Below, in pieces: positions 26,967-36,184 of a stretch of DNA of 64,000 bases; position 1 is the first letter of the stretch, and each line of letters opens with the position of its first letter. Location: positions 104,664-168,663 of the forward strand of contig NZ_AVFL01000016.1 in NCBI RefSeq assembly GCF_000576635.1, in the 5' to 3' direction. The notes below the pieces were generated by a model. It was not told the origin of the DNA. It was given only the letters and a program-made list of their open reading frames with translations, and did no database searches. A program made the translations under genes and the position numbers. The stretch is from Skermanella stibiiresistens SB22 (GTDB lineage Bacteria > Pseudomonadota > Alphaproteobacteria > Azospirillales > Azospirillaceae).

Positions 26967-28202
26967 TCAACGAAGTGGCATGAGTCCGGTGCCCCATAGC
27001 CAGACACAGGCGAAGGCCAAGGAAATCAACGTCATGGGAACACCGCACCGGGCATGCTCCAGAAAGCCCAGGCGGACGCCGACTGCGTGGGCCCGTTCCA
27101 CGACGATGATGTTGGCAAGGCTGCCGGGAATGATCAGGTTGCCAGCCAGCGTCGACAGCAGCGCCAAGCCATGGAGCGCCCCCTCCGGCGGCTGGTGCCA
27201 AACCGCCAGCAACATGATCACGGCCGGTACGTTGCCGATGGTGTTGCTGGCGATGACCGACAAGGGAGCCAGGACCGCCAGCCGATCCGGCAGCAGGCCG
27301 GAGGCGGCCAGCCAGTCGACCGCCTGTCCCGGCAGGCCGGTGCGGCCCAGCGCGAAGTTGATGGCGAACAGGCAGGCGAACAGCAGCAGCAGCGGCCAGT
27401 CCACCATGGCGATCATGCGGCGGCTCTCAAGGTGACGGCTGATCAGCAGCGCGCCGGCGATTAACAGCACGCCGACCTCGTGCGGGATGCTGGTCGCGAA
27501 CATCGCCAGGAGCGCCACCGTCGCCAAGGCGGCCTTGCCCAGTTGCCAACGGTCCAATTCCGGCTCGGGCAGTTCGGCAAAGGCCTTCGACGCGCCGTCG
27601 GTCAGCTTGCCACGCCAGACGACCGTGACGGTGACGAACACCAGGACCAGCGCCACGAGCGCCGGGATGCCGCAGGCCGCGATGAACCGCCAGAAATCCA
27701 GCCCGCCAACTTGCCCGATCACGATATTCTGCGGATTGCCGATCAAGGTCGCGGCCGACCCGGCGTTCGCCGCTCCCGCCAAGGCGATCAGGTAAGGGCG
27801 CGGATCGAGTCCCCTGCCCTTCAGGCCGGCGCATAGCATCGGCGTCATGGCGAACACCACGACATCGTTCGCCAGCACGGCGGACAGGCCGCCACCGACC
27901 GCCACCGTCACGGCCAGAAGCGCGGTGGGAGACCGGCCGGCCCTGGCGATGCGCAGCGCGCACCAGTCATAGAAGCCGGCGGAGGCGAACTGCGCCGACA
28001 GGATCATCAAGCCGAACAGGATGAAAAGCGTCGGGAAGTCGATGGCTCCGGTCACGGCGGCGCTGTCGAGGACGCCGGATGCCAGCATCAGGATGGCGGC
28101 CACCAGGGCGATGCCGGTGCGGTCGATCCGCAAGCCGGGCAAGCGCCCGAACGCCATGCCGACATAGGTCACGACGAAAACGGCGAGAACGAACAGGGTC
28201 AC
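26967..28202 (-). CDS. SLC13/ArsB-type anion permease
   Basis: The 411-residue protein has about 11 hydrophobic segments and belongs to the ion transporter superfamily that includes ArsB, NhaD and SLC13 carboxylate/sulfate carriers. Signatures are 'NDVVVFAMTPMLC' and 'GAANAGSAATLIGNPQNIVIG', the repeat loop that binds substrate and Na+. It therefore probably takes up or exports an anion; which one cannot be told. The start is GTG with a poor ribosome binding site. It is transcribed alone, and no arsenic genes are nearby. Confidence 0.85.
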   Translation of the reverse strand: MTLFVLAVFVVTYVGMAFGRLPGLRIDRTGIALVAAILMLASGVLDSAAVTGAIDFPTLFILFGLMILSAQFASAGFYDWCALRIARAGRSPTALLAVTVAVGGGLSAVLANDVVVFAMTPMLCAGLKGRGLDPRPYLIALAGAANAGSAATLIGNPQNIVIGQVGGLDFWRFIAACGIPALVALVLVFVTVTVVWRGKLTDGASKAFAELPEPELDRWQLGKAALATVALLAMFATSIPHEVGVLLIAGALLISRHLESRRMIAMVDWPLLLLFACLFAINFALGRTGLPGQAVDWLAASGLLPDRLAVLAPLSVIASNTIGNVPAVIMLLAVWHQPPEGALHGLALLSTLAGNLIIPGSLANIIVVERAHAVGVRLGFLEHARCGVPMTLISLAFACVWLWGTGLMPLR

Positions 28203-28331
28203 GGTTGGAGGGTCCGGCTAAGCACCGCGTCGAACGGGGGCGTCGAACGGCGGGATTGAGGGAAGCCCGCGCTGGGCGGGTTTCCCTTAACACCCGAACC
28301 GTGGTTCCGTCGCCATGAACATGGTCGGTAA

Positions 28332-29276
28332 TCAGGCCGTGACGCCGATCAAGGCGCCCGACGCGCGCCCGGTGACGCCAAGGCCGCCCAGACCCGACGC
28401 CTCGCGGTAGGCGCGGGCGGCGGCGGTGATCAGGGAACCGGCCGACCGGGCGTCGTCTCCGCGATCCGTCCTCTCCGGATCGGCCGGCTTTCCGGCCGTC
28501 GGATCCTCGTCCGCCGCATGGCTCCCGCCTTCCGGCCCCGCATGGTCATGACCCGCCCCATCGTCCCTGGCGCCACCAGCCTTCAGATTTTCTTGCGCGT
28601 TCTTGTTCAACTCGCTCTGGGCGTCCAGCAGCATCTGGTTGGCGGCGGCCGCGACCTTGAAGTCTTGCGGCGAAGGCTCTGCGGGAGCGGTCGCGGCGCT
28701 CTTGACGCGCTCCATCTTGGCGACGGTGGCGGCGGGGTCCTTCTCGGGGCTGACGTCGATCGACACCTCGCCGCCAATGGCGTAGCGCCTGCCGTCCGGA
28801 CCGCTTTGATAGGTGTAGGTCGGCGATCCGGCGAACTGGCCGCCGGCCGACTGGTGCGCGCGTTCGTGCGTCCGCACCTCGACATCCCGCTTCCTGAGTT
28901 CCTTGACCTGCTCGCGCTCGGCCTCGGTCAGGCCGGACGCGTCACGCTTGACGCCATCCTCGCCGGTCTTGGTGCCATCGGGTCCGATCGATCCCTCGGC
29001 GGGCCCGGCGCCGCCGTCTCCGGAGCCGTCATCTCCGGAGCCGTCCTTTCCCTTGACGATGTCCTTGACCTTGACGCCATCCCTGACCTTGGCGCCGTCC
29101 TTGACATCGACCTTGTCGACGACCCCCGCCCTCGACTTGCTGGCCTCCGCCGCCTCCACCGTCTGGACGTGGTTGCAAGCCTGCCCCTCGGCGCAGCCGC
29201 ACGGCTTGACCCGGTTGAACCTGGGTCCAACCGTCGACGTGGGGGCCTGCTGGCCGGAAGCGGCGCTGATGTTCAT
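28332..29276 (-). CDS. SprA-like putative metalloprotease (CJM1_0395 family)
   Basis: The 314-residue protein has a conserved C-terminal block around 'VRTHERAHQSAGG', with an HExxH zinc motif at His137-His141, followed by 'SPTYTYQSGPDGRRYAIGGEVSID'. This matches the SprA-related/CJM1_0395 family of putative metalloproteases. The N-terminus has a Cys cluster (Cys26, Cys28, Cys34). Residues 50-110 are a low-complexity stretch of Asp, Lys, Val and Gly built of short 'VKDG/VRDG' units. There is no signal peptide. GAGG lies about nine bases before the ATG. Substrate and role are unknown. Confidence 0.8.
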   Translation of the reverse strand: MNISAASGQQAPTSTVGPRFNRVKPCGCAEGQACNHVQTVEAAEASKSRAGVVDKVDVKDGAKVRDGVKVKDIVKGKDGSGDDGSGDGGAGPAEGSIGPDGTKTGEDGVKRDASGLTEAEREQVKELRKRDVEVRTHERAHQSAGGQFAGSPTYTYQSGPDGRRYAIGGEVSIDVSPEKDPAATVAKMERVKSAATAPAEPSPQDFKVAAAANQMLLDAQSELNKNAQENLKAGGARDDGAGHDHAGPEGGSHAADEDPTAGKPADPERTDRGDDARSAGSLITAAARAYREASGLGGLGVTGRASGALIGVTA

Positions 29277-29368
29277 GGACCGAGCCTCGCGGTGTCCAAT
29301 GAAACGGGGTACGGGAAAGGCTTGACCAAGCCCCAGTCTCCGCCAACCTGATTGATTTTCCGTAAAAG

Positions 29369-29410
29369 CCGGGGCGCGGGAGCCCGCGCCCGGGGCGCGG
29401 GAGCCCGCGC
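29369..29410. repeat. Two exact tandem 21-bp GC palindromic units
   Basis: Positions 29369-29389 and 29390-29410 are identical 21-bp units in direct tandem. Each contains the dyad GCGCGGG-AG-CCCGCGC; in the first unit the stem extends to nine base pairs. The repeat lies in the 38-80 bp before the hrpB start, between divergent genes. Confidence 0.85.
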
Positions 29411-29448
29411 TTTGCTGAATCCGACGTGCTATACACGCCGCCGTCCCC

Positions 29449-31998
29449 TTGCCCCGACCTCAGCGCACCGTGATCTTGTCCAGACCGTCGACCTCTTTTC
29501 CAACCCTGCCGATCGACCCCGTGCTGCCCGACATCGTCGCGGCGCTGCGCGCGGGACCGAACGCCGTGCTGCGAGCGCCGCCCGGCGCCGGCAAGACGAC
29601 GCGGGTACCGCTCGCCTTGCTGGATGAGGGCTGGCTGGGCGGCGGCAAGGTGATCATGCTGGAGCCCCGGCGGATCGCCGCCCGCGCGGCGGCGCGCCGG
29701 ATGGCGGATATGCTGGAGGAAGCGGTCGGCGAGACGATCGGCTACCGCGTCCGGATGGACAGCAAGATCGGGCCGCGCACCCGCGTGGAGGTGGTCACCG
29801 AGGGCATCCTGATCCGCCTGCTCCAGCGCGATCCCGCCTTGGAAGGAGTCGGCGCGGTGGTGTTCGACGAGTTCCACGAGCGCAGCCTGGACGCCGACCT
29901 GGGGCTGGCGCTGTGCCTGCAATCGCAGTCGCTGCTGCGCGACGACCTGCGCCTGCTGGTCATGTCGGCCACGCTGGATGGCGTTGGAGTGGCCCACCTG
30001 CTGGACGGCGCTCCCGTGATCACCAGCGAGGGCCGGGCGTTCCCGGTCGAGACACGCCACCTCGATCCCTCCGCCAGCCGGCGGATCGAGGACGCCGTCG
30101 CCGCCACCGTGCTGCGGGCGCTGGACGAGGAGAAGGGCAACATCCTGGTCTTTCTGCCCGGCGTCGCCGAGATCCGCCGGGTCGAGCGCCAATTACGCGA
30201 CGCGGCACTCGGGACCAATGTCCTGGTGGCTCCGCTGTACGGCGACCTGTCCCAGGAGGCGCAGGATCAGGCGATCGGGCGCACGCCGCCGGGCTCGCGG
30301 AAGGTCGTGCTGGCCACCTCCATCGCCGAGACCAGCCTGACGATCGAGGGCATTCGGGTTGTCGTGGACAGCGGGCTGATGCGGGTCGCCCGTTTCGATC
30401 CCGGCACCGGCATGACCCGGCTGGAGACGGTCAAGGTCAGCCAGGCCTCGGCGGAACAGCGCCGGGGCCGCGGCGGCAGGCTGGAGCCGGGTGTTTGCTA
30501 CCGGCTGTGGCCGGCGGGGCAGCACGGCGCGCTGGCCGCGCGCACCGCGCCCGAGATGCTGGCGGCCGATCTGGCGCCGCTCGTGTTGGAACTGGCGCAA
30601 TGGGGCGTCCTGGATCCCGGCGAGCTGCGTTGGATGGACACGCCTCCCGCGGCCGCCTACGCTCAGGCGCGCGACTTGCTGGGCAAGCTGGGCGCCCTGG
30701 ACGGAACCGGCAGGATCACCCCGCACGGCCAGCGCATGGCCTCGCTCGGCATGCATCCACGGCTCGCCCACATGGTATTGGTGGCGGATCGGCAAGGACG
30801 CGGCGCGCTGGGGTGCGAGATCGCGGCCCTGCTGGGCGAGCGCGATATCCTGCGCGGCCAGCCGGGCGAACAGCATGACAGCGATCTGCGGCACCGGGTC
30901 GAGGCGCTGCGCGCGTCCGAGAGCGGAGCCCAGCGGGGCAACTGGATCGTCAAGCAGGTGCTGGCGCAGGCCCGGCAATGGCGGCGGCAGCTCGGCATCG
31001 CGGCGGGAACCGGCACCGTCGCCGACACCGGCCGCGTGCTGGCGCTGGCCTATCCCGACCGGATCGCCCAGCGGCGGCCGGGCGGCGGCGCCCAATTCCG
31101 CCTGAGCAACGGCAGCGGCGCCTTCTTCCAGAGGATGGAGCCGCTGGCGGCCGAGGACTATCTGGCCGTCGCCGATCTGGACGGCGCCAAGCGCGAGGCC
31201 CGCATCTTCGTGGCGGCGCCGCTGACCCTGGCCGATCTGGAGGAGGACTTTCCCGACGCGGTCGAGACGGTCGAATTCGTCGGTTGGGACAGCCGGGAGG
31301 AGGCCGTGCTGGCCCGGCGCCAGCGCCGGTTCGGCGAGCTGGTCCTGAAGGACGAACCGCTGCCCGATCCGGGCGGCGGGCGGAGCGCCGAAGCCTTCTG
31401 CCAAGGCGTCCGCGAATTGGGTCTGGCCGTCCTGCCCTGGACGAAGGAGCTGGAGAACCTCCGCGCCCGCGTCCAGTTCCTGCGCCGGGTCGACGGCGAC
31501 GGGAACGGATGGCCGGACATGTCGGACGAAGCCCTGCTCGACACGCTGGAGGATTGGCTGGCCCCGTTCCTGACCGGCATGACCCGCCGGGCGCATCTGA
31601 GGCGGCTGGACCTCGCGGCGGCGGTCCGGTCGCTCCTGACATGGCAGAGGCAGCGCGAGTTGGATGAGGCGGCGCCGACCCATGTCACGGTGCCGAGCGG
31701 CTCCCACATTCCACTGGACTACACCAGCGGCGAGGTGCCGGTGCTGGCGGTGCGGTTGCAGGAGATGTTCGGGCTGGCCAAAACTCCCGCGCTGGCGCGT
31801 GGCCGCGTGCCTCTGGTGCTTCACCTGCTGTCGCCGGCCCATCGTCCGATGCAGGTGACCAGCGATCTGGCCAGCTTCTGGGCGAATACCTACCGCCATG
31901 TCAAAGCCGACCTGAAGGGTCAGTATCCCAAGCACCACTGGCCCGACGATCCCCTGCGGGCCGAACCGACCAACCGCGCCAAGCGGCGTGGCACCTGA
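29449..31998 (+). CDS. hrpB: ATP-dependent RNA helicase HrpB
   Basis: This 849-residue DEAH-type helicase matches HrpB in length and order. Walker A is 'PPGAGKTTRVPLALL', the DExH box reads 'DEFHERS', motif III is 'MSATLD', and motif VI is 'QASAEQRRGRGGR'. A helicase-associated domain and the HrpB-specific C-terminal part ('HIPLDYTSG', 'VTSDLASFWANTY') follow. The start is uncertain: the frame opens with TTG at 29449, and a GTG at 29470 is also possible; conservation begins near 'LPIDPVLPDIVAALR'. The role of HrpB is poorly known; E. coli mutants show only mild defects. A flavoprotein gene follows by 16 bp. Confidence 0.95.
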   Translation: MPRPQRTVILSRPSTSFPTLPIDPVLPDIVAALRAGPNAVLRAPPGAGKTTRVPLALLDEGWLGGGKVIMLEPRRIAARAAARRMADMLEEAVGETIGYRVRMDSKIGPRTRVEVVTEGILIRLLQRDPALEGVGAVVFDEFHERSLDADLGLALCLQSQSLLRDDLRLLVMSATLDGVGVAHLLDGAPVITSEGRAFPVETRHLDPSASRRIEDAVAATVLRALDEEKGNILVFLPGVAEIRRVERQLRDAALGTNVLVAPLYGDLSQEAQDQAIGRTPPGSRKVVLATSIAETSLTIEGIRVVVDSGLMRVARFDPGTGMTRLETVKVSQASAEQRRGRGGRLEPGVCYRLWPAGQHGALAARTAPEMLAADLAPLVLELAQWGVLDPGELRWMDTPPAAAYAQARDLLGKLGALDGTGRITPHGQRMASLGMHPRLAHMVLVADRQGRGALGCEIAALLGERDILRGQPGEQHDSDLRHRVEALRASESGAQRGNWIVKQVLAQARQWRRQLGIAAGTGTVADTGRVLALAYPDRIAQRRPGGGAQFRLSNGSGAFFQRMEPLAAEDYLAVADLDGAKREARIFVAAPLTLADLEEDFPDAVETVEFVGWDSREEAVLARRQRRFGELVLKDEPLPDPGGGRSAEAFCQGVRELGLAVLPWTKELENLRARVQFLRRVDGDGNGWPDMSDEALLDTLEDWLAPFLTGMTRRAHLRRLDLAAAVRSLLTWQRQRELDEAAPTHVTVPSGSHIPLDYTSGEVPVLAVRLQEMFGLAKTPALARGRVPLVLHLLSPAHRPMQVTSDLASFWANTYRHVKADLKGQYPKHHWPDDPLRAEPTNRAKRRGT

Positions 31999-32014
31999 TC
32001 CGGAAGCCATATCG

Positions 32015-33199
32015 ATGTCCGAAGTTTCCCGTTTCGACGTGATCGTCATCGGCGCCGGCGCCGCCGGGCTGATGTGCGCCCTGTCCGCCGGCGGCCGGGG
32101 CCGGCGCGTGCTGGTGATCGACCACGCGGAGAAGGCCGGGAAGAAGATCCTGATCTCGGGCGGCGGGCGGTGCAATTTCACCAACCTGCACACCGCACCC
32201 GACCGCTTCATTTCGGCCAACCGGCACTTCTGCATCTCGGCGCTCAAACGCCACACCCAGCATGACTTCGTGGCGTTGGTCCGCCGCCATGGCATCGCGT
32301 TTCACGAGAAGAAGCTGGGGCAACTGTTCTGCGACGACAGCGCCCGCGACATCGTCGGCATGCTGCTGAAGGAGTGCGACGAGGCCGGTGTCGTCATCCA
32401 GTTGGACACCGGCGTCACGCGGATCGAGCGGGACGAGGCGTTCCACATTGGGACGACGCGCGGCGCGTTCGAGTCGGAAAGCCTGGTGGTGGCGACCGGC
32501 GGGTTGTCGATCCCCAAGATGGGCGCCACCGGGTTCGGTTATCGGGTGGCCGCGCAATTCGGCGTCAAGGTGCTGCCGACGCGGGCTGGCCTGGTGCCCT
32601 TCACCTTCGCCGACGCCGATCCGCGCAACTTCAAGGATCTCGCCGGTGTCGCCTGCGAGGCAAGGGTCCGGTGCGGCGGCGCCAGCTTCGACGAGGCGAT
32701 CCTGTTCACCCACCGGGGCCTGAGCGGCCCTGCCATCCTCCAGGTCTCGTCGTTCTGGAACGACGGCGATGGGGTCGAGATCGACATGCTGCCAGGCACC
32801 GACGCCCTGGCGCGCCTGAGGGAACTGGTGGCGGAGCGGCCCAAGGCGGAGGTGAAGACGGTGCTGGCCGACCTGCTGCCGCGCCGTCTGGCCCAGCGCG
32901 TGACGCCGCCGGCGCTGGAAGGCCGGCCGGCCGGGAGCGTCGCCGAGCGCGACTGGCGCGCTCTCGCCGACGACCTCCAGCGTTGGCGGATCACGCCGGC
33001 CGGCACCGAGGGATACCGCACGGCGGAGGTGACGCTGGGAGGCGTCGACACGTCCGAACTGTCATCGAAGACGATGGAGGCCCGCAAGGTCCCTGGCCTT
33101 TTCTTCATCGGCGAGGTGGTCGACGTCACCGGCTGGCTGGGCGGCTACAATTTCCAATGGGCGTGGTCATCGGGTTTCTGCGCCGGACAATTCGCCTGA
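32015..33199 (+). CDS. HI0933-family FAD-dependent oxidoreductase
   Basis: This 394-residue flavoprotein belongs to the HI0933/YhiN family. It has the N-terminal FAD-binding 'VIGAGAAGLMCA' motif, then the family signature 'GKKILISGGGRCNFTN', and near the C-terminus 'AEVTLGGVDTSELSSKTMEARKVPGLFFIGEVVDVTGWLGGYNFQWAWSSG' in pieces characteristic of the family. The reaction is unknown; an YhiN-like protein has been linked to tRNA or metabolic redox but without firm proof. GGAAG lies nine bases before the ATG at 32015, 16 bp after hrpB, so the two probably form an operon. Confidence 0.88.
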   Translation: MSEVSRFDVIVIGAGAAGLMCALSAGGRGRRVLVIDHAEKAGKKILISGGGRCNFTNLHTAPDRFISANRHFCISALKRHTQHDFVALVRRHGIAFHEKKLGQLFCDDSARDIVGMLLKECDEAGVVIQLDTGVTRIERDEAFHIGTTRGAFESESLVVATGGLSIPKMGATGFGYRVAAQFGVKVLPTRAGLVPFTFADADPRNFKDLAGVACEARVRCGGASFDEAILFTHRGLSGPAILQVSSFWNDGDGVEIDMLPGTDALARLRELVAERPKAEVKTVLADLLPRRLAQRVTPPALEGRPAGSVAERDWRALADDLQRWRITPAGTEGYRTAEVTLGGVDTSELSSKTMEARKVPGLFFIGEVVDVTGWLGGYNFQWAWSSGFCAGQFA

Positions 33200-33255
33200 T
33201 GCGTGCATCGATTGCCTTTCATTCACCAACGCCCAATAATCTCCCTGGAATGTCC

Positions 33256-33274
33256 TGTTCCAAAAAATAGAACA
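33256..33274. promoter_or_regulatory. Dyad TGTTC-N9-GAACA
   Basis: A perfect 5-bp inverted repeat around an A-rich nine-base centre lies 22-40 bp before the start of the MCP-like gene. It could be an operator or a weak hairpin. It is not the alphaproteobacterial LexA site, which is a direct GTTC repeat. Confidence 0.35.
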
Positions 33275-33295
33275 ACACCGAGGTAGACGGGCGGC

Positions 33296-34411
33296 ATGGG
33301 TAATCCACTCTTCACGGGCACCATGGACTCCGGCGCCGGTTGCTCGACAGCCCCGGATCAGATTACCGCCCTGCTAGCCGACTGGCGCGCCTTCGCCGCT
33401 TTTCAGTCGCGCTGCCTGGATCATCTGCGGAGCGAGATCCGGCGAACCAACGGCATCGTTGAACGGAGCACGCTGGAGATCAGCAGCGGCTTCCGCGAAC
33501 TGGCCGCTTCCGCCGAGGAACAGGGCGTGCGGGTGCAGGAGATCATCGCCAGTGCCAATGTCGTGGAATTGGAGGGCGAGCGGGTCCCGATCGACCGCGT
33601 CATGGCGCTGATGCAGCAGGTCCTGGTCGATATGGTCAACAACATCGTCTCGCTGTCCATGCAGGCGATGAAGATGGTCTATCTGCTGGACGACGTGGTG
33701 CAGGACGTCGATGTCGTCGGCAAGTTCATCGGTGAGATCGAGGAGATCAACCAGCAGACCAGCTTCCTGGCGCTGAACGCCAGCATCGAGGCGGCGCGCG
33801 CGGGCGCCGCCGGCACGACCTTCCACGTGGTCGCCGGCGAGGTGCGGCAATTATCCGCCGGGACCGCCGCGTTAGCCGAGCGGATGCGCCAGACGGTCGG
33901 CGCGGTGTCCCGGGGAGTGGCGCGCGGCTATGACATCCTGCGCACCATCGCCGAAACCGACTTGGCGCCGCAGCTCCTGGCGAAGGAGCGGATAGACCTC
34001 GCCATGTCCGGCCTGATCCTGCAGGCCGACCATTTCACCTCCGTCCTGGGTTCCGCCGTCGACGCGTCCACCGACATGGGCCGCAACATCGGCCAGATCG
34101 TGGTCCGGCTGCAATTCCAGGACCTCGCCAAACAGCGCTTCGACCACATCATGGACGGCATGATGGTGATGAAGGCGGGGATCGGCGATCTCGACGCCGC
34201 CACCGGCCTGGGCCTGCCGCCAACCCTGGAGGTGCCGGATCGCTCCGGCTGGCTGGCGACGCTGATCCCGTCATCCCTCCGGGACGAGTCCGGTGCCGGG
34301 TCGATGAGGGAACAAAGCCTTCGCCGGTTGCTGCTGGGCGGCACCGGGCTGGACGGGATCGGCGCCCTGGATGCGGCCTCCCCGGAGCCGGACGACGTGG
34401 AGCTTTTCTGA
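33296..34411 (+). CDS. Soluble methyl-accepting-chemotaxis-like protein
   Basis: The 371-residue protein has an MCP signalling core: residues 145-190 contain 'EIEEINQQTSFLALNASIEAARAG' and 'FHVVAGEVRQLS', close to the hairpin tip that contacts CheA/CheW. There is no membrane segment, HAMP domain or recognisable sensor domain; the flanking parts are long helices (about 40-145 and 200-310). It is thus a cytosolic MCP-like protein or a regulator that borrows the coiled coil. The C-terminus lacks a CheR-tethering pentapeptide. No che genes are in the window. Confidence 0.8.
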   Translation: MGNPLFTGTMDSGAGCSTAPDQITALLADWRAFAAFQSRCLDHLRSEIRRTNGIVERSTLEISSGFRELAASAEEQGVRVQEIIASANVVELEGERVPIDRVMALMQQVLVDMVNNIVSLSMQAMKMVYLLDDVVQDVDVVGKFIGEIEEINQQTSFLALNASIEAARAGAAGTTFHVVAGEVRQLSAGTAALAERMRQTVGAVSRGVARGYDILRTIAETDLAPQLLAKERIDLAMSGLILQADHFTSVLGSAVDASTDMGRNIGQIVVRLQFQDLAKQRFDHIMDGMMVMKAGIGDLDAATGLGLPPTLEVPDRSGWLATLIPSSLRDESGAGSMREQSLRRLLLGGTGLDGIGALDAASPEPDDVELF

Positions 34412-34419
34412 CTCCCGCC

Positions 34420-35469
34420 TCAACCCCAGATCTGGCGCCAATATTCCGGCAGCTTCTCGGCCGATCGGCCGCGCTCGCGCTGGAAGGGAACGGGCGGCCC
34501 GAGGATTTGGCCATCGCGGTCGACCTCGGCGCGGATGCCCCAGAATCCCAGATCCCCACTGCCCCACATGCCATAGCGGTAATCGACCGCCTCGACCATG
34601 GCGCCGGTCGGTGTCTCGGTGACGGTCCAGAACACCTTGCCCATGGCGAACCAGGTGAAGATGCCGGCCTCTTGGGTCATGGCCACCCGGTCGATCAAGG
34701 GATCGCGCTGGTAAGGATGGCTCTCCCACGTGATCGGACGATCGCTCCAGATGGAGTGGTAGCCCACCAGCAGCCCGTCGGGCGCCTCCGCGACGACGCG
34801 GCGGAACCAGGGTTGCAGCAGCTGCGGATAGGCCACGACATGGATGCCGGGGCGCCCCTCCCGCTCCAATTGGGCGCGCGCGGTCGCCCGCGTGTCGTCG
34901 TTGATCACCCAGCCCATCAGTGAGTAGGCGGTGATGAACAACAGCGCCCCCGCCGCCGAGTTGACGGCCAATGCCGGCCGCCGCTTCGCGGCGAATCCGA
35001 TGATCAGGGCCGTGATCAGCGCCAGGCTGTAGATCGGATCGATGATCGGCAGCGCGTCCAGCGCGAAGCGGTGCTTGGACAGGGGCGCCAGCAGCTGCGT
35101 GCCGTAGCTGGTGAACAGGTCGATGATCGGATGGGTGAACAGCGCCAGGATCGCCAGCCAGATCCAGGCCCGCAGCACCTCGGGCCTGTCATACGCGTCG
35201 GTCGAGCCGCGCCGCGCCGCCCGCCACCGATAGAATCGCCAGATGGCCCAGCCGAACAGCGGCCCCACGACGGGACCGAAGAAGATCGAGTGGGTGATGC
35301 CGCGATGGTAAAGCCAGTTGGCGTAGGGTCCGAGCAGACTGGCGACCACGTCCAGATCGGGCACCGTCCCGAGCAAGGCGCCCGCGACCATGGCTTTCCG
35401 GCCCAGGGTGCGCCGAAATCCCACCTGCCCGACCACGGCGCCAAGCAGGCCTTGTGTTATGCTGTCCAT
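34420..35469 (-). CDS. YdjM/DUF457-type membrane-bound metal-dependent hydrolase
   Basis: The 349-residue protein has the 'PDLDVVASLL', 'HRGITHS' and 'HPIIDLFTSYGTQLLAP' motifs of the YdjM (DUF457) family, described as membrane-bound metal-dependent hydrolases. Four to five hydrophobic segments fill residues 25-210, and the rest is a soluble C-terminal domain. AAGGAAG before the ATG at 35469 decides the start. The family is named for LexA-regulated YdjM of E. coli; the reaction is uncertain. It is convergent with the MCP-like gene, eight bases apart. Confidence 0.85.
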   Translation of the reverse strand: MDSITQGLLGAVVGQVGFRRTLGRKAMVAGALLGTVPDLDVVASLLGPYANWLYHRGITHSIFFGPVVGPLFGWAIWRFYRWRAARRGSTDAYDRPEVLRAWIWLAILALFTHPIIDLFTSYGTQLLAPLSKHRFALDALPIIDPIYSLALITALIIGFAAKRRPALAVNSAAGALLFITAYSLMGWVINDDTRATARAQLEREGRPGIHVVAYPQLLQPWFRRVVAEAPDGLLVGYHSIWSDRPITWESHPYQRDPLIDRVAMTQEAGIFTWFAMGKVFWTVTETPTGAMVEAVDYRYGMWGSGDLGFWGIRAEVDRDGQILGPPVPFQRERGRSAEKLPEYWRQIWG

Positions 35470-35547
35470 GTCTTCCTTGAAAGTCTTCCGGGAGCGCCGA
35501 TCAAACAAAACACCAAGATGCGTCGTCGCGGCGCGGAAACAATCCGT

Positions 35548-36105
35548 CTATTTCCCGATCAGCCCGGCCAGGATTTCCAGACCGCGCGGCCAGTCCCCAA
35601 AGCCGGATTCCGTGTTGATGTGCCCGCACGGCCCGATATCGATGAATTCGGAACCCCATCCGGACGCGAAGGCACGGGTGCGACCCAACTCGGCATAGGG
35701 ATCGTCGGAGCTGGCGACGACCACGCTTGGGAAGGGCAAGGGGTCCAGCGGCATCGGCCCGAACCCGGCGGCCTCCACCGGCACGCGGTCGGCGGAATCC
35801 AGATCGGGCGGCGCCACGAGCATGGCGCCCCGGACGGCCGCGACCGTGCCATGCTTCGCCCAGAGCGCCACCAAGGGGCAGGCGAGACTGTGGGCCACCA
35901 GCACGATCGGACCCTCGGCGGCGCGCGCGGCGGTTTCCAGGTTGGCGATCCAGGCGGCGCGGTCGGGGTTGTCCCAGTCGGCCTGCTCGACCCGCTGGAA
36001 CGAGGGCTCCGCGTCCTGCCACAAGCTTTGCCAATGCTGGGGGCCGGAGCCGCCCAATCCCGGCAGGATCAGCACCGTGACTGGTGCCGAATGTTGGTCT
36101 TCCAT
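35548..36105 (-). CDS. RBBP9/YdeN-type alpha/beta hydrolase
   Basis: The 185-residue protein is a small serine hydrolase of the RBBP9/YdeN family. The catalytic triad is readable: Ser73 in 'LVAHSLAC', Asp134 or Asp135 in 'ASSDDPYA', and His162 in 'GHINTESG'. The N-terminal 'ILPGLGGSGPQHWQ' is the family's oxyanion loop. GGGAAG lies about six bases before the ATG at 36105. The substrate is unknown. It lies 78 bp upstream of the YdjM-type gene on the same strand. Confidence 0.88.
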   Translation of the reverse strand: MEDQHSAPVTVLILPGLGGSGPQHWQSLWQDAEPSFQRVEQADWDNPDRAAWIANLETAARAAEGPIVLVAHSLACPLVALWAKHGTVAAVRGAMLVAPPDLDSADRVPVEAAGFGPMPLDPLPFPSVVVASSDDPYAELGRTRAFASGWGSEFIDIGPCGHINTESGFGDWPRGLEILAGLIGK

Positions 36106-36184
36106 GTTGTCTTCCCGTGGTGACGCGGACCGACAGCCTGCCATCACTTCAGCTGGCGGCGCAACACCATGCCACCCCTCCGGG

